Shown here: one piece after another, positions 25,750 to 34,313 of the stretch
How the letters are laid out: every line of letters begins with the position of its first letter
Position numbering within the stretch: position 1 is the first letter of the stretch
Source of the DNA: Phycisphaerales bacterium
GTDB taxonomy: Bacteria > Planctomycetota > Phycisphaerae > Phycisphaerales > SM1A02
Assembly: GCA_022446885.1 (NCBI GenBank)
Contig: JAKVBU010000015.1
Span: 35,891-99,890 of the forward strand
DNA: 64,000 bases
Direction: 5' to 3'
Notes under the pieces: model-generated
The model's database searches: none
Seen by the model: the letters and a program-made list of their open reading frames with translations, nothing else
What the model was told of the DNA's origin: nothing
Program-made: the position numbers and the translations under genes

Positions 25750-26415
25750 TGGTCCCACCGTGTGTTCACTGCCTCGGAGCAGTCGGGCGATATTGGAGCG
25801 GTGTCGAATCAGAACGAGCAGGGCCACGAGCAGCGTGATGGCCATCGGTGGGCTCATCCGGGCCGCGATCGATGCCTCCTCTTCAGGAGACGGGATCATG
25901 AGCAGAACGATGGCTGTGGCACAAGGCACCATGCAGGCTGCCACCATGCTCGCCAGAGAGACCGTTCGGGTCAGCGCGACAACCAGCAACCAAGTGGCCA
26001 TCCCAGCCCCGGCGGCCACCGAGAGTGTGGGGAAAGTGCCCAGCAGCACGCCGAACGCCGTAGCCACCCCTTTGCCGCCCTTGAAGCGCAGATAAACAGG
26101 AAACACATGGCCGATCAGCGCAGCCACGCCCACGGCCAGCCACAGCCACGAGTCTTGGGCCGGGATGTCGGTCATCCATCGCCCGATCAGCCCGTGGGCA
26201 AAGCCAGCCCCCAAAACTGGAATGAGGCCCTTGCCAAGATCGAGGATGAAACAGGCGATGCCCCATCGCCTGCCCAGCGTGCGGCCCAGATTGGTCGCAC
26301 CGATGTTTCCGGATCCGTGTGTTCGAATGTCCACGCCTTTGGCCAACCCCATCAGCAGCCCGAAGGGAATGCTCCCAAGGCAGTAGGCGACGATGATCCA
26401 GATGGCCCAACTCAT
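25738..26415 (-). CDS. plsY: Acyl-phosphate glycerol-3-phosphate acyltransferase
   Basis: A 225-residue inner-membrane enzyme that transfers the acyl group from acyl-phosphate to glycerol-3-phosphate, the first step of phospholipid synthesis. The three PlsY motifs are present: 'GSGNIGATNLGRTLG', 'LDLGKGLIP' and 'FKGGKGVATAFGVLLG'. The usual count of about five to six hydrophobic helices is seen, and the C-terminus ends in a basic cytosolic tail. It begins 9 nt after the glycosyltransferase stop, so it belongs to the operon with the heptose genes. Confidence 0.95.
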   Translation of the reverse strand: MSWAIWIIVAYCLGSIPFGLLMGLAKGVDIRTHGSGNIGATNLGRTLGRRWGIACFILDLGKGLIPVLGAGFAHGLIGRWMTDIPAQDSWLWLAVGVAALIGHVFPVYLRFKGGKGVATAFGVLLGTFPTLSVAAGAGMATWLLVVALTRTVSLASMVAACMVPCATAIVLLMIPSPEEEASIAARMSPPMAITLLVALLVLIRHRSNIARLLRGSEHTVGPSET

Positions 26416-26424
26416 GGCGGCAGC

Positions 26425-27417
26425 CTAGGCCCTTGCGAGCAGACTGTCGATGGCGTGGCACACGTCTGAGACAGGAATGCGGTCCATGCGGCATGTCTTG
26501 GCGCAGCGATCAGCCACAAGTGACTCGGGCAGAAATGGCTCGGACAAGAGCCGCCGTTCGCTGGGGCAGGCAATGGCCGTCCACCGATGATCAGTCGGGC
26601 CGAACAGCGATACGACCGCCGTCGAAGTGCACAAGGCGATATGGCGGGGGCCGGTGTCATTGCTCACCACGATGGAGGCGCCGTCGATGATCGCTTTGAG
26701 GGCGCCAATGCTGGTGCCCGCATTGATCCCGTCGATGGTCGACTCGGGGGCCGCCGCACAAATGGTCGCTGCAAGCTCAGCCTCGGCTGGCGCGCCCACC
26801 ACCAGACTGACCAATTGATGTTGATCGCTCATCGTTCTGGCGACCGCAGCGAAGTGCTCGGCGGGCCAACGCTTGTCGGTTCGATTTGCGCCCGGAACAA
26901 GCACGGCGTAGGGGCGATCGCTCAACGCCTTCAGCAGGGGCCCAGCTTGTGCCCGGTCGTCTTCGGTCACGTGCAGGTGCATGGATGGCGTGGGCGTGTC
27001 GATGGAGCACACCTGTCGCACAAGATGGGCATACCACTCGACTGTGGAGACTGCTCGTGTTCGATCGAGTTGGTCAATGGCATCGGTCAGTAGCCAGCCG
27101 CGACCGTCGCGTCGGTATCCGATGCGGCGCTGGACGCCGCTCAGCCGAGCGATGAGGCCCCAGCGGAACGAACCAGGCAGCACCCAGCACTCGTTCAGTT
27201 GAGCCCCTCGGACAGCCTTTGCAGTTGCCAGCACACGTCGCGGCTCGATGATGTGCCCGGTGTCCACGTCCGGATGGGCTTCAAGCAGCGCCCCAGCCGA
27301 CGTGTTGGTGAACACGTGGATCCGACCATCAGGACGAGCTTCCCTGAGCAGGCGCAACATGGGCGTGGCCATGCACACATCGCCCAGCCAAGTGGGCATG
27401 ATGACGCCGATGTTCAT
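26425..27417 (-). CDS. Glycosyltransferase family 9, lipopolysaccharide heptosyltransferase-like
   Basis: A 330-residue GT-B protein. The start 'NIGVIMPTWLGDVCMATPMLRLL' and the donor-site motifs 'LVPGANRTDKRWPAEHFAAV' and 'VSNDTGPRHIALCTSTAVVSLFGPTDH' match ADP-heptose:LPS heptosyltransferases (WaaC/WaaF/WaaQ). It likely adds heptose to the inner core of LPS at the cytoplasmic membrane. Its start overlaps the gmhB stop by 4 nt, which supports a heptose role since GmhB makes the precursor. Confidence 0.9.
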   Translation of the reverse strand: MNIGVIMPTWLGDVCMATPMLRLLREARPDGRIHVFTNTSAGALLEAHPDVDTGHIIEPRRVLATAKAVRGAQLNECWVLPGSFRWGLIARLSGVQRRIGYRRDGRGWLLTDAIDQLDRTRAVSTVEWYAHLVRQVCSIDTPTPSMHLHVTEDDRAQAGPLLKALSDRPYAVLVPGANRTDKRWPAEHFAAVARTMSDQHQLVSLVVGAPAEAELAATICAAAPESTIDGINAGTSIGALKAIIDGASIVVSNDTGPRHIALCTSTAVVSLFGPTDHRWTAIACPSERRLLSEPFLPESLVADRCAKTCRMDRIPVSDVCHAIDSLLARA

Positions 27418-27959
27418 GCCGGCGGTCCGATGCAGGCCGCCGCTTCGATCAGGTTCTCGCAGCGGTGATCGGGCGGTGGATCACAGGATGCCATTCCCAG
27501 AAGCACGGTGCGGCAGCCGGCAGATTGACCTGCAGCGATGTCGCGCGGCGCGTCGCCCACGAGCCAACTGGCCTGCAGGTTCACATCATGTTCTTGGGCT
27601 GCCGCCAGCAGCATGCCCGGGGCCGGCTTGCGCCACGGGTGCTCGCGGGTGAATGCAGGCACGACGCCGGCAGGGTGCCATGGGCAGGCGTAGAACTCGG
27701 TAACGACTTGCTCATGACCAGTTGCAGCCTGCAGCAGCGCATGGAGACGATCATGCACGGCGTCTACATCCGACATGGTGTATCGGCCTCGGGCCACACC
27801 GCCCTGATTGGTGACGACAAAGAGCCGCCATCCATGAGCCAGCAGAGTCGACACACCCTCCGCAACGCCCGGCAACAGTCGAACTTCTTCGGGATCACCC
27901 AGATCGCCCTTGTTGGCGATGAGCGTCTCATCTCGATCGAGGAATACAGCGGCCGTCAT
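27414..27959 (-). CDS. gmhB: HAD phosphatase, D-glycero-D-manno-heptose 1,7-bisphosphate phosphatase-like
   Basis: A 181-residue HAD enzyme of the GmhB/HisB-N group. The nucleophile motif is 'FLDRDETLI', motif II is 'VVTNQGGVARG', the Zn-loop region has 'YACPWHP', and 'RKPAPGML' and 'WLVGDAPRDIAAG' give motifs III and IV. It removes the 7-phosphate in ADP-heptose synthesis. The classical GmhB zinc site uses several Cys; here Cys and His around 'YACPWHPAG' are partly retained. It overlaps the SDR gene by 4 nt upstream and the heptosyltransferase gene by 4 nt downstream. Confidence 0.85.
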   Translation of the reverse strand: MTAAVFLDRDETLIANKGDLGDPEEVRLLPGVAEGVSTLLAHGWRLFVVTNQGGVARGRYTMSDVDAVHDRLHALLQAATGHEQVVTEFYACPWHPAGVVPAFTREHPWRKPAPGMLLAAAQEHDVNLQASWLVGDAPRDIAAGQSAGCRTVLLGMASCDPPPDHRCENLIEAAACIGPPA

Positions 27960-28690
27960 CGGACCATGCCCGTGGGGCGAATGACCAACTCATTGATGCA
28001 CACGTGCGGTGGCTGTTCCAGAGCAAATCGCACTGCAGTGGCGACGTCGTCGGCACGCAGCACGTGCTCAAGTGAGTCGTAGTAGGCCTCGGTGCCCGCG
28101 CGCACCTTGGGATCTCGTATTGATCTGGTGAGTGACGTTTCGACAGCGCCGGGCAGCACAGTCGTCACCCGTATCGGCGGCCCACCCTTCTTCATGGCGG
28201 CAGCGGTTTCCCCCCGCAGGCCCTCGGCGAACATGTTCACAGCCGCCTTGGAAGCGCTGTACACGGCAGCGCCGGGAAAGGCACTCCGGCCTGCCACTGA
28301 AGAGATGAGCACGACATCGCCGCCCTCGGGCATGGCTGCCAGTGCTCCATGCACGGTATTGAGCAGGCCGCCCAGATTGACGTCGATCGTGTCACGCCAG
28401 TGTGCTGGATCGGCAGTGGCAATGGGCGCGATGGGCATGATGCCGGCGTTGGCGATCACCGCCCGGAGGTTCTTGGACTGATCACAGCAGCGAACCATCG
28501 TGTTCGGATCGGTGATGTCTCCGGCGACGGCTGTGCCACCAGTCTCCTCTGCAATGGCTCGTAGCGGTTCAGGAGATCGGCTGGTGAGCACAAGGGTGTA
28601 CGAGTCGGCCAGTTGCCGCGCGATGGCCGCTCCGATGCCACTTCCGGCACCGGTGATGATGGCTCCCGGGCGTTCCTCGTTGTGTGCCAC
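27956..28690 (-). CDS. Short-chain dehydrogenase/reductase
   Basis: A 244-residue classical SDR. 'IITGAGSGIGAAIARQL' is the NAD(P) motif, 'NAG' follows in 'IANAGIMP', and the catalytic Ser and Y-x-x-x-K are in 'LISSVAGRSAFPGAAVYSASKAAV'. The start is taken as GTG 28690 because the frame further upstream runs over the lysS promoter and coding region; TACGAT lies 9 nt upstream. It is the first gene of the run SDR-gmhB-GT9-plsY, all overlapping or nearly so. Its substrate is unknown; a sugar or envelope-lipid role is possible from context. Confidence 0.88.
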   Translation of the reverse strand: MAHNEERPGAIITGAGSGIGAAIARQLADSYTLVLTSRSPEPLRAIAEETGGTAVAGDITDPNTMVRCCDQSKNLRAVIANAGIMPIAPIATADPAHWRDTIDVNLGGLLNTVHGALAAMPEGGDVVLISSVAGRSAFPGAAVYSASKAAVNMFAEGLRGETAAAMKKGGPPIRVTTVLPGAVETSLTRSIRDPKVRAGTEAYYDSLEHVLRADDVATAVRFALEQPPHVCINELVIRPTGMVR

Positions 28691-28698
28691 AGCGGGGG

Positions 28699-28705
28699 TA
28701 TCGTA
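28699..28705. promoter_or_regulatory. Overlapping divergent -10 elements (SDR operon and lysS)
   Basis: TATCGT on the plus strand (28699-28704) ends 6 nt before the lysS ATG. TACGAT on the minus strand (28700-28705) ends 9 nt before the SDR GTG start. They share five base pairs because TATCGTA is nearly symmetric. Confidence 0.5.
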
Positions 28706-28710
28706 CGGGG

Positions 28711-30246
28711 ATGTCGGAATCTCCATCTGCAACATCGACTCAGGGTGAGGCTCAACTGATCGCCAACCGCCGGGCCAAGCTCGAACGCTGGCGTGACGAA
28801 CTCGGGCTGCAGCCCTGGGGCACACGCGTTGACGATCTGATCTCACTGGCCCAGGCGCGGGCTTCATTCGACCAGGCCGCGTCCGATGCCATGGAAGCAG
28901 ATCCTCCGCCGGAGACCGACCCCAGACCGCGGGTGCGTGTGGCTGGCCGGGTGATGCAGCATCGAGCCATGGGCAAACTCTGCTTCATGTCGCTGCGGGA
29001 TCACAGTGGCGATCTGCAGATTTCCTGCTCCAAGGCGCAGATGGAAGCCGCCCAATTCAAGTTGGCGTCCAAGATCGACTATGGCGACATCGTCGTGGCC
29101 GAGGGCCCGATGGGGGTCACCAAGCGTGGCGAGATCTGTGTCTGGGCGGATGCCTTTCAAGTGCACGGGAAGTCACTGGCCCCACCGCCGGAGAAGTTTC
29201 ACGGGCTGGCGGATCCGGAGATGCGAGCGCGGCGTCGTCATGTGGATATGTACGCCAACCCGGACACGATGCGAGTCTTCACGACGCGTTCACGCCTGGT
29301 CGGCGCCATTCGCACGTTCATGCAGGGGCGAGAATTTCTCGAGGTGGAGACGCCGATGATGCACCCGGTTGCAGGCGGCGCAGCTGCCCGGCCGTTCGTG
29401 ACGCATCACAACACGCTGGACATGGAACTCTTCATGCGAATCGCTCCGGAGCTCTATCTGAAGCGACTGCTGGTTGGCGGCATGCCCCGCGTGTTCGAGA
29501 TCAACCGCAACTTCCGCAATGAGGGGATCTCGCGGCGTCACAACCCTGAGTTCACCATGATGGAGGCCTATCAGGCATTTGGTGATCGTGAGTCCGTGCT
29601 CGAACTGACCGAGACGCTGCTTCGACATCTGGCCGTTGACATCGTGCAGTCTCCAACGACTACTTGGGGCGACCATGAGGTGGACTGGACTGCGACCTTT
29701 GACCGAGTGAGTTACGCCGATCTGTTCCAGCGAGGGCTGGGGTGTGACATGCGCGATGAGGCAGCGGTTCGCGCTGCGGCGGCATCACGAGGCGTCGATG
29801 GAGCAGACAACCGAGACCACTGGTTGCTTGTAGACGCACTGTTTGGCGATTACGCCGAGTCAGCCCTTGATCCGTGTCGTCCGACCTTTGTAGTGGACTT
29901 CCCTTCGTCGGTCTCACCGCTGGCGCGACCGCGCGAGGATGATGCAACGCTGGCATGGCGAAGTGAGTTGTTCGTCTGCGGTATGGAGTTGGGGAACTTC
30001 TACACCGAGTTGAACGATCCCGACATTCAGCGTCGGTACTTCACCGATCAGCTCGACGGCATTGACGAGGAAACAGCGGCCTTTCGCAGTATGGATGAGG
30101 ACTTCCTCGATGCACTCATGGTCGGTATGCCCCCGGCTGGCGGCATGGGCATTGGCATTGACCGAATCGTGATGCTGATGACCGGGGCCACCAGCATTCG
30201 AGACGTGATCCTGTTTCCGCTGCTGCGGCCGGAGGGAGAGGGTTGA
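28711..30246 (+). CDS. lysS: Lysyl-tRNA synthetase, class II
   Basis: A 511-residue synthetase with an N-terminal OB-fold anticodon-binding domain (about 70-180) and a class II catalytic core. 'FLEVETPMMHPVAGGAAARPF' covers motif 1, 'FEINRNFRNEGISRRHNPEFTMMEAY' motif 2, and 'GGMGIGIDRIVMLMTG' motif 3. Size and order fit bacterial LysS. The start at ATG 28711 follows a -10 element by 6 nt and lacks a ribosome-binding site. Its last base overlaps the first base of the next gene, starting a long coupled run. Confidence 0.96.
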   Translation: MSESPSATSTQGEAQLIANRRAKLERWRDELGLQPWGTRVDDLISLAQARASFDQAASDAMEADPPPETDPRPRVRVAGRVMQHRAMGKLCFMSLRDHSGDLQISCSKAQMEAAQFKLASKIDYGDIVVAEGPMGVTKRGEICVWADAFQVHGKSLAPPPEKFHGLADPEMRARRRHVDMYANPDTMRVFTTRSRLVGAIRTFMQGREFLEVETPMMHPVAGGAAARPFVTHHNTLDMELFMRIAPELYLKRLLVGGMPRVFEINRNFRNEGISRRHNPEFTMMEAYQAFGDRESVLELTETLLRHLAVDIVQSPTTTWGDHEVDWTATFDRVSYADLFQRGLGCDMRDEAAVRAAAASRGVDGADNRDHWLLVDALFGDYAESALDPCRPTFVVDFPSSVSPLARPREDDATLAWRSELFVCGMELGNFYTELNDPDIQRRYFTDQLDGIDEETAAFRSMDEDFLDALMVGMPPAGGMGIGIDRIVMLMTGATSIRDVILFPLLRPEGEG

Positions 30247-31682
30247 TGGGTTCACTCGCAGCCAAACTGGTTTGTGTACTGCTGGTCGCCACCACGGCAC
30301 TGGCCGAGACGCGGTGGTACAGACTCGATCTGGCAGATGCGCGGGCTGGCTGGCGCCGCATGGACGAGACGCAGAGTGAAGACCAGCGGGTCTGGACGAC
30401 CACTGAGTTCCTGCGGATCAACCGCGGCGGTGTGCCCATTGAGATCGAGGCGCAGCTGGAGTGGGTTGATCGCCCTGACGGCACTCCCGTGTCGATGACC
30501 ATGACCCAGAAGATGGGCCCGCAGCCGGTGCGAGCCCACTGGCGATTCGGCAACGATGTGATTGAGATCACCACCGTGCAGGGGCAGCGGGCCAACACGG
30601 TTGAAGTGCCGATGCCGGAGGGGCCGTGGCTCACGCCGCAAGCAGCGCGGGAATTCGTTGCAGCCCGGGGCCAAGCGGGCGCAGATGTCATTGAGTATCG
30701 CTCGATTTCGCCCGAGTACGGGCCTCGGGCCCTTACGACGCGCCTGGAGCGCATCGGTGAGGGTTCGGTCGAAGCAAATGGCCGCACAATTCCGGTGACA
30801 AGCTGGCGCACGAGGATCGAGGGTCTGCCCTTTGGCGGGCAAATCCAGTTGTCGAAGGATTGGCGACCGGTGAGCAGTTCCATGGAACTGCCATTTGGCA
30901 CGTTGAGCGACGTGCTCGCAGGCCCCGAGGTGCAGCAGATGGAAGGCGGCGCTTCGCCCGAGCTCTTCTACTCGCTTTTTGTCGAGCCCGAGCCTGCGTT
31001 GGAGGACGCCCACCGAGCCCGGCGAATCGTGATGCGCCTGTCTGCCCCCGATGGCAGACCGATCGAAGTGGCCAGTGCCGGTGCTCAGTCAATCGCCGGC
31101 TCGTCTGATGGGGCAGTGACGATCGTGGTGGATCCAGACACGCCGCTGCCGGCCCGAGGCGGCGAGGTCGGCCGCGAGGCGTATCTGGAAGCTTCCAGTT
31201 TGATCGACAGCGATGACGAGGCTGTCGAGGCACTCATGCAGGCTGCGACCAAGGGCGCCGGAGCCGACACTGCTGCCCGAGCAGAGGCGATGCGTGATCA
31301 CGTTCGGCGGTGGATTCGCGCCAAGGGGCTCGAGACCGCCTTTGCCTCGGCGTCTGAAACTGTCAGAGATCGAACAGGCGACTGCTCCGAACACGCCGTG
31401 TTGCTCGCCGCCATGCTCAGAGCTGATGGCATCCCCGCCCGGGTAGCCACCGGACTGGTCTGGATGGCTGGCATTGATGCATTCGGTTGGCACATGTGGA
31501 CGCAGGCGCTCATCGACGGCGTCTGGGTTGATCTGGATGCCACCTTGCCGATGGCGTACTCGCCGGGGCACGTGCTTGTTGCGACATCACCTCTGTCAGA
31601 CGGGTGGGGGCAGGCGGACCTCGTGCAATTGCTCGGTCTGCTGGGCAATCTGAAGATTGAAGTGATCGAGGTTCGACGATGA
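30246..31682 (+). CDS. Exported transglutaminase-like domain protein
   Basis: A 478-residue protein with a signal peptide ending near 'TTALA' (residue 20). The first 300 residues are beta-rich without a known motif. The transglutaminase-like core holds the catalytic Cys in 'TGDCSEHAVLLAAMLRADGIP', the His in 'GWHMWTQALI' and the Asp in 'VWVDLDATL', so the cysteine-protease-like triad is intact. Such proteins act as periplasmic peptidases or crosslinkers. The ATG overlaps the lysS stop by one base and the G-rich 'GGAGGGAGAGG' just upstream can serve as ribosome-binding site. Its end overlaps nnrD by 4 nt. Confidence 0.86.
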   Translation: MGSLAAKLVCVLLVATTALAETRWYRLDLADARAGWRRMDETQSEDQRVWTTTEFLRINRGGVPIEIEAQLEWVDRPDGTPVSMTMTQKMGPQPVRAHWRFGNDVIEITTVQGQRANTVEVPMPEGPWLTPQAAREFVAARGQAGADVIEYRSISPEYGPRALTTRLERIGEGSVEANGRTIPVTSWRTRIEGLPFGGQIQLSKDWRPVSSSMELPFGTLSDVLAGPEVQQMEGGASPELFYSLFVEPEPALEDAHRARRIVMRLSAPDGRPIEVASAGAQSIAGSSDGAVTIVVDPDTPLPARGGEVGREAYLEASSLIDSDDEAVEALMQAATKGAGADTAARAEAMRDHVRRWIRAKGLETAFASASETVRDRTGDCSEHAVLLAAMLRADGIPARVATGLVWMAGIDAFGWHMWTQALIDGVWVDLDATLPMAYSPGHVLVATSPLSDGWGQADLVQLLGLLGNLKIEVIEVRR

Positions 31683-32575
31683 GCACTGCCTCCATCGCTG
31701 CGCCGCCGGATCGCCCGGCCGACGGGCACAAGTACGACTTTGGTACGACGTGCATCGTGGGCGGGTGTTGTGGAGATCGCCACTCGATGTTGGGGGCGCC
31801 CGTACTTGCGGCTCGTGCCGCACTGCGATCAGGGTGCGGCGCTGTTCGCCTGTGTGTGCCCCAGCCGCTGGCCAACTCAGCGCTTGTGTTGCTGCCGGAG
31901 GTCACCGTCCAGGGCATGCCCGTTCGCAGTAGCGGACGCATAGACCTCTCGGGAGGGCTCGACCGGATCATTGACATCGAGGCTGACTCGGCTGTCGTTG
32001 GGCCTGGGTTGGGCAGTTCTCGCAATGCGGATGACATCGTCTCGCACGTCCTGGGAACTGAGGGGCCTCCAACAGTGATCGATGCAGACGGCATCACCGC
32101 TCTGACTCATGTCGTGCACGACTTCGAGCCAAGTCGCGAGATCGTGCTCACGCCGCACACCGGCGAGTATGCGAGGCTTGCTCGACGATTCGATCTGTCC
32201 GACGCTGTAGATGGCATTGATGAACGTCGCCGGGCCGCCGAGGTGTTGGCCCAGCGGACCAGGTGCACCGTGTTGCTCAAGGGTCGAGGGTCAGTCGTGG
32301 CATCGCCCGGGCAGGACACCTGGACCTGCCCTCATGGTTCAAATGTGTTGGCCGTGCCAGGAAGTGGCGATGTGCTGGCAGGCTTGATCGGCGGCCTTCT
32401 GGCTGCCTGGGTTAGGCGTGGCACATGTGATGTGGCCGCAGTGACTCGGCTGGCCGTACAGGTGCATGCGCTGGCAGGCGAGGCCTGGCGAGAGAACGTG
32501 GCCAGCCGAGGCATGCTTGCCAGTGAATTGGCGGATCGCATTCCGTGTGTGCTCGATGGGATGGTGGCGTCATGA
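31679..32575 (+). CDS. nnrD: ADP/ATP-dependent NAD(P)H-hydrate dehydratase
   Basis: A 298-residue ribokinase-like enzyme that repairs damaged NAD(P)HX. It shows 'APVLAARAALRSGCGAVRL' near the N-terminus, 'VVGPGLGSS', 'VIDADGITAL', 'LTPHTGEYARL' and the anion-hole motif 'VPGSGDVLAGLIGGLLA' (usually GTGDVLAG; here Ser replaces Thr). There is no fused NnrE epimerase domain, and none is seen nearby. Start and end overlap the neighbours by 4 nt. Confidence 0.9.
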   Translation: MSTASIAAPPDRPADGHKYDFGTTCIVGGCCGDRHSMLGAPVLAARAALRSGCGAVRLCVPQPLANSALVLLPEVTVQGMPVRSSGRIDLSGGLDRIIDIEADSAVVGPGLGSSRNADDIVSHVLGTEGPPTVIDADGITALTHVVHDFEPSREIVLTPHTGEYARLARRFDLSDAVDGIDERRRAAEVLAQRTRCTVLLKGRGSVVASPGQDTWTCPHGSNVLAVPGSGDVLAGLIGGLLAAWVRRGTCDVAAVTRLAVQVHALAGEAWRENVASRGMLASELADRIPCVLDGMVAS

Positions 32576-33543
32576 CGACAACCGTGTCTGCATTGAAAGC
32601 CGGGACAAAGCTGGAGCGTGGCGTCTTCCTGATCGTGAATCCCCAGACAGGATCGAAGGGGAACGGCGAACCATATCTGCGGTGCCTGCTTCGTGATGCA
32701 ACAGGAGAAGTTGCCGGGCGCAAGTGGACATTCGACCCGGACATGATCGGGCAGTTGGAGCGATCTACGGTCGTCGAGGTAGACGGGGAGGTCGTCGCCT
32801 TCAAAGGGCAGCCGCAGATTCACATGCATGACGTGCGGCCGATCGAGGCGACACCAGCGCAGTTGCAGGCATTGCTGCCCACATCGAGTCGTGACAACGA
32901 TGACATGTTTGCCCAGGTTCGACGGGTGTTGGACTCCCTCGAGACGCCTTGGATTCGGGGGCTGATCGATGCGGTCTTTGATGATGACGCGCTCGTTGCA
33001 CAGTTTCGCCGGGCGCCCGCCGCAGTCAGCATGCACCACGCATGGATCGGCGGGCTCATGGAGCACACGCTGCAGATGCTCCTGATCGGCGAGTCGATCG
33101 TGTCGCTGTACGCTCAGTCGGATGTCACGCTTGATCGAGATCTGGTGCTTGCCGGGATCTTCTTCCACGATCTGGCCAAGACGACTGAGTTGAAGTGGGG
33201 CGACGGATTTTCGTACACCCTGCGAGGCAATCTGGTCGGACACATCGTCGATGGTGCTCAACTGATCGAGTCGAAGGTGCTGGAGTCGCAGATGGCAGGC
33301 GCTCCAGAGCCGTCCGAAGCCCAATTGGCAATGCTGCTCAACATCGTGCTTTCCCATCACGGGCGGCCTGAGTACGGCGCGGCCAAGTCGCCCATGACGC
33401 CTGAAGCCGTGCTGGTTTCTCGCATCGACGAACTGGAAGCCCACACCCGCATGGCCGTGGACGCGATCAAGGGTCGCGGTGAAGGCATGACTGAGACGAT
33501 CAAGGGGCTCGGTCACCGGCTCTACAGCAGAGGAGATGCGTGA
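32572..33543 (+). CDS. YhaM-like OB-fold/HD-domain 3'-5' exoribonuclease
   Basis: A 323-residue protein. An OB-fold nucleic-acid domain covers about 10-100 ('YLRCLLRDATGEVAGRKW' region), and an HD phosphohydrolase domain about 145-310 has the metal-binding 'FFHDLAKTTEL' plus conserved His in 'MHHAWIGGLMEHTLQM' and 'LSHHG'. This arrangement is that of YhaM/CBF1-type exoribonucleases. The start at 32572 overlaps nnrD (ATGA); the frame extends 27 nt further upstream. The end overlaps the GT2 gene by 4 nt. Confidence 0.87.
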   Translation: MTTTVSALKAGTKLERGVFLIVNPQTGSKGNGEPYLRCLLRDATGEVAGRKWTFDPDMIGQLERSTVVEVDGEVVAFKGQPQIHMHDVRPIEATPAQLQALLPTSSRDNDDMFAQVRRVLDSLETPWIRGLIDAVFDDDALVAQFRRAPAAVSMHHAWIGGLMEHTLQMLLIGESIVSLYAQSDVTLDRDLVLAGIFFHDLAKTTELKWGDGFSYTLRGNLVGHIVDGAQLIESKVLESQMAGAPEPSEAQLAMLLNIVLSHHGRPEYGAAKSPMTPEAVLVSRIDELEAHTRMAVDAIKGRGEGMTETIKGLGHRLYSRGDA

Positions 33544-34313
33544 GCGGCGATCTCGCCGCCACATGCAACTGCGTCATGGATCGGATCCTGATTGGAGTGC
33601 CCGTCTACAACGAGGCTCGTCATGTGCAACCCGTGCTTGAGGCGATCGGGCAGTATGCAGATGACATTCTTGTGATCGACGACGGTTCCACTGACGAGAC
33701 GCCCATGGCGCTGGCAAGGCAAGGCGTCGAGGTCATTCGTCACGCCCGCAATCGCGGCTATGGGCGGGCGATGCAGGAGTTGCTCCGCCGGGCGGCGTTT
33801 GATGGGTACGCGTGGCTCATCACCATGGACTGCGACCTGCAACACGAGCCAGCGGCCCTACCCGCTTTCTTTCAGGCGATCAGGACCAATGACTCCGACG
33901 TCATCTCCGGCAGCCGCTACATGCCAGAGTCTGGTGTCGAGGGCGATGCGCCCCCGGAGCGTCAGTCGATCAATCGACACATGACACGACGAGTGAACGA
34001 CCGACTCGAGCTGGGTATCACCGACGCGTTCTGCGGCTTCAAGGCCTATCGCACGATTGCCTGCTCCCACCTCCCGCTTGACTGCGACGGATACGAGTTT
34101 CCGCTCCAGTTCTGGGTGCAGGCGGTTGCGCATGGACTGCGGATCACAGAACTTCCCATTCGGCTGATCTACAACGATCCGAAAAGGAGCTTTGGTGGCC
34201 CGCTCGATGATGCCGCCAACCGGAAGAAGGTCTACGAAGACACTTTCGCTCGTGAGGTCGATCGCTGGACACACAGGCTTCCCTCGGTGGCGATGTGCCC
34301 GACGCCCTGTTGA
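33540..34313 (+). CDS. Glycosyltransferase family 2 (dolichol-phosphate mannose synthase-like)
   Basis: A 257-residue GT-A enzyme. 'IGVPVYNEARHVQPVLEAI', 'VIDDGSTDET', 'NRGYGRAMQELL' and the metal-binding 'MDCDLQHEP' fit GT2 enzymes that use polyprenyl-phosphate or a glycan acceptor. 'DAFCGFKAYR' is also typical. There is no C-terminal membrane domain. The GTG start 33540 has GAGGAG 5 nt upstream and overlaps the preceding stop. The last 19 nt overlap the start of the next gene in another frame. Confidence 0.9.
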   Translation: MSGDLAATCNCVMDRILIGVPVYNEARHVQPVLEAIGQYADDILVIDDGSTDETPMALARQGVEVIRHARNRGYGRAMQELLRRAAFDGYAWLITMDCDLQHEPAALPAFFQAIRTNDSDVISGSRYMPESGVEGDAPPERQSINRHMTRRVNDRLELGITDAFCGFKAYRTIACSHLPLDCDGYEFPLQFWVQAVAHGLRITELPIRLIYNDPKRSFGGPLDDAANRKKVYEDTFAREVDRWTHRLPSVAMCPTPC

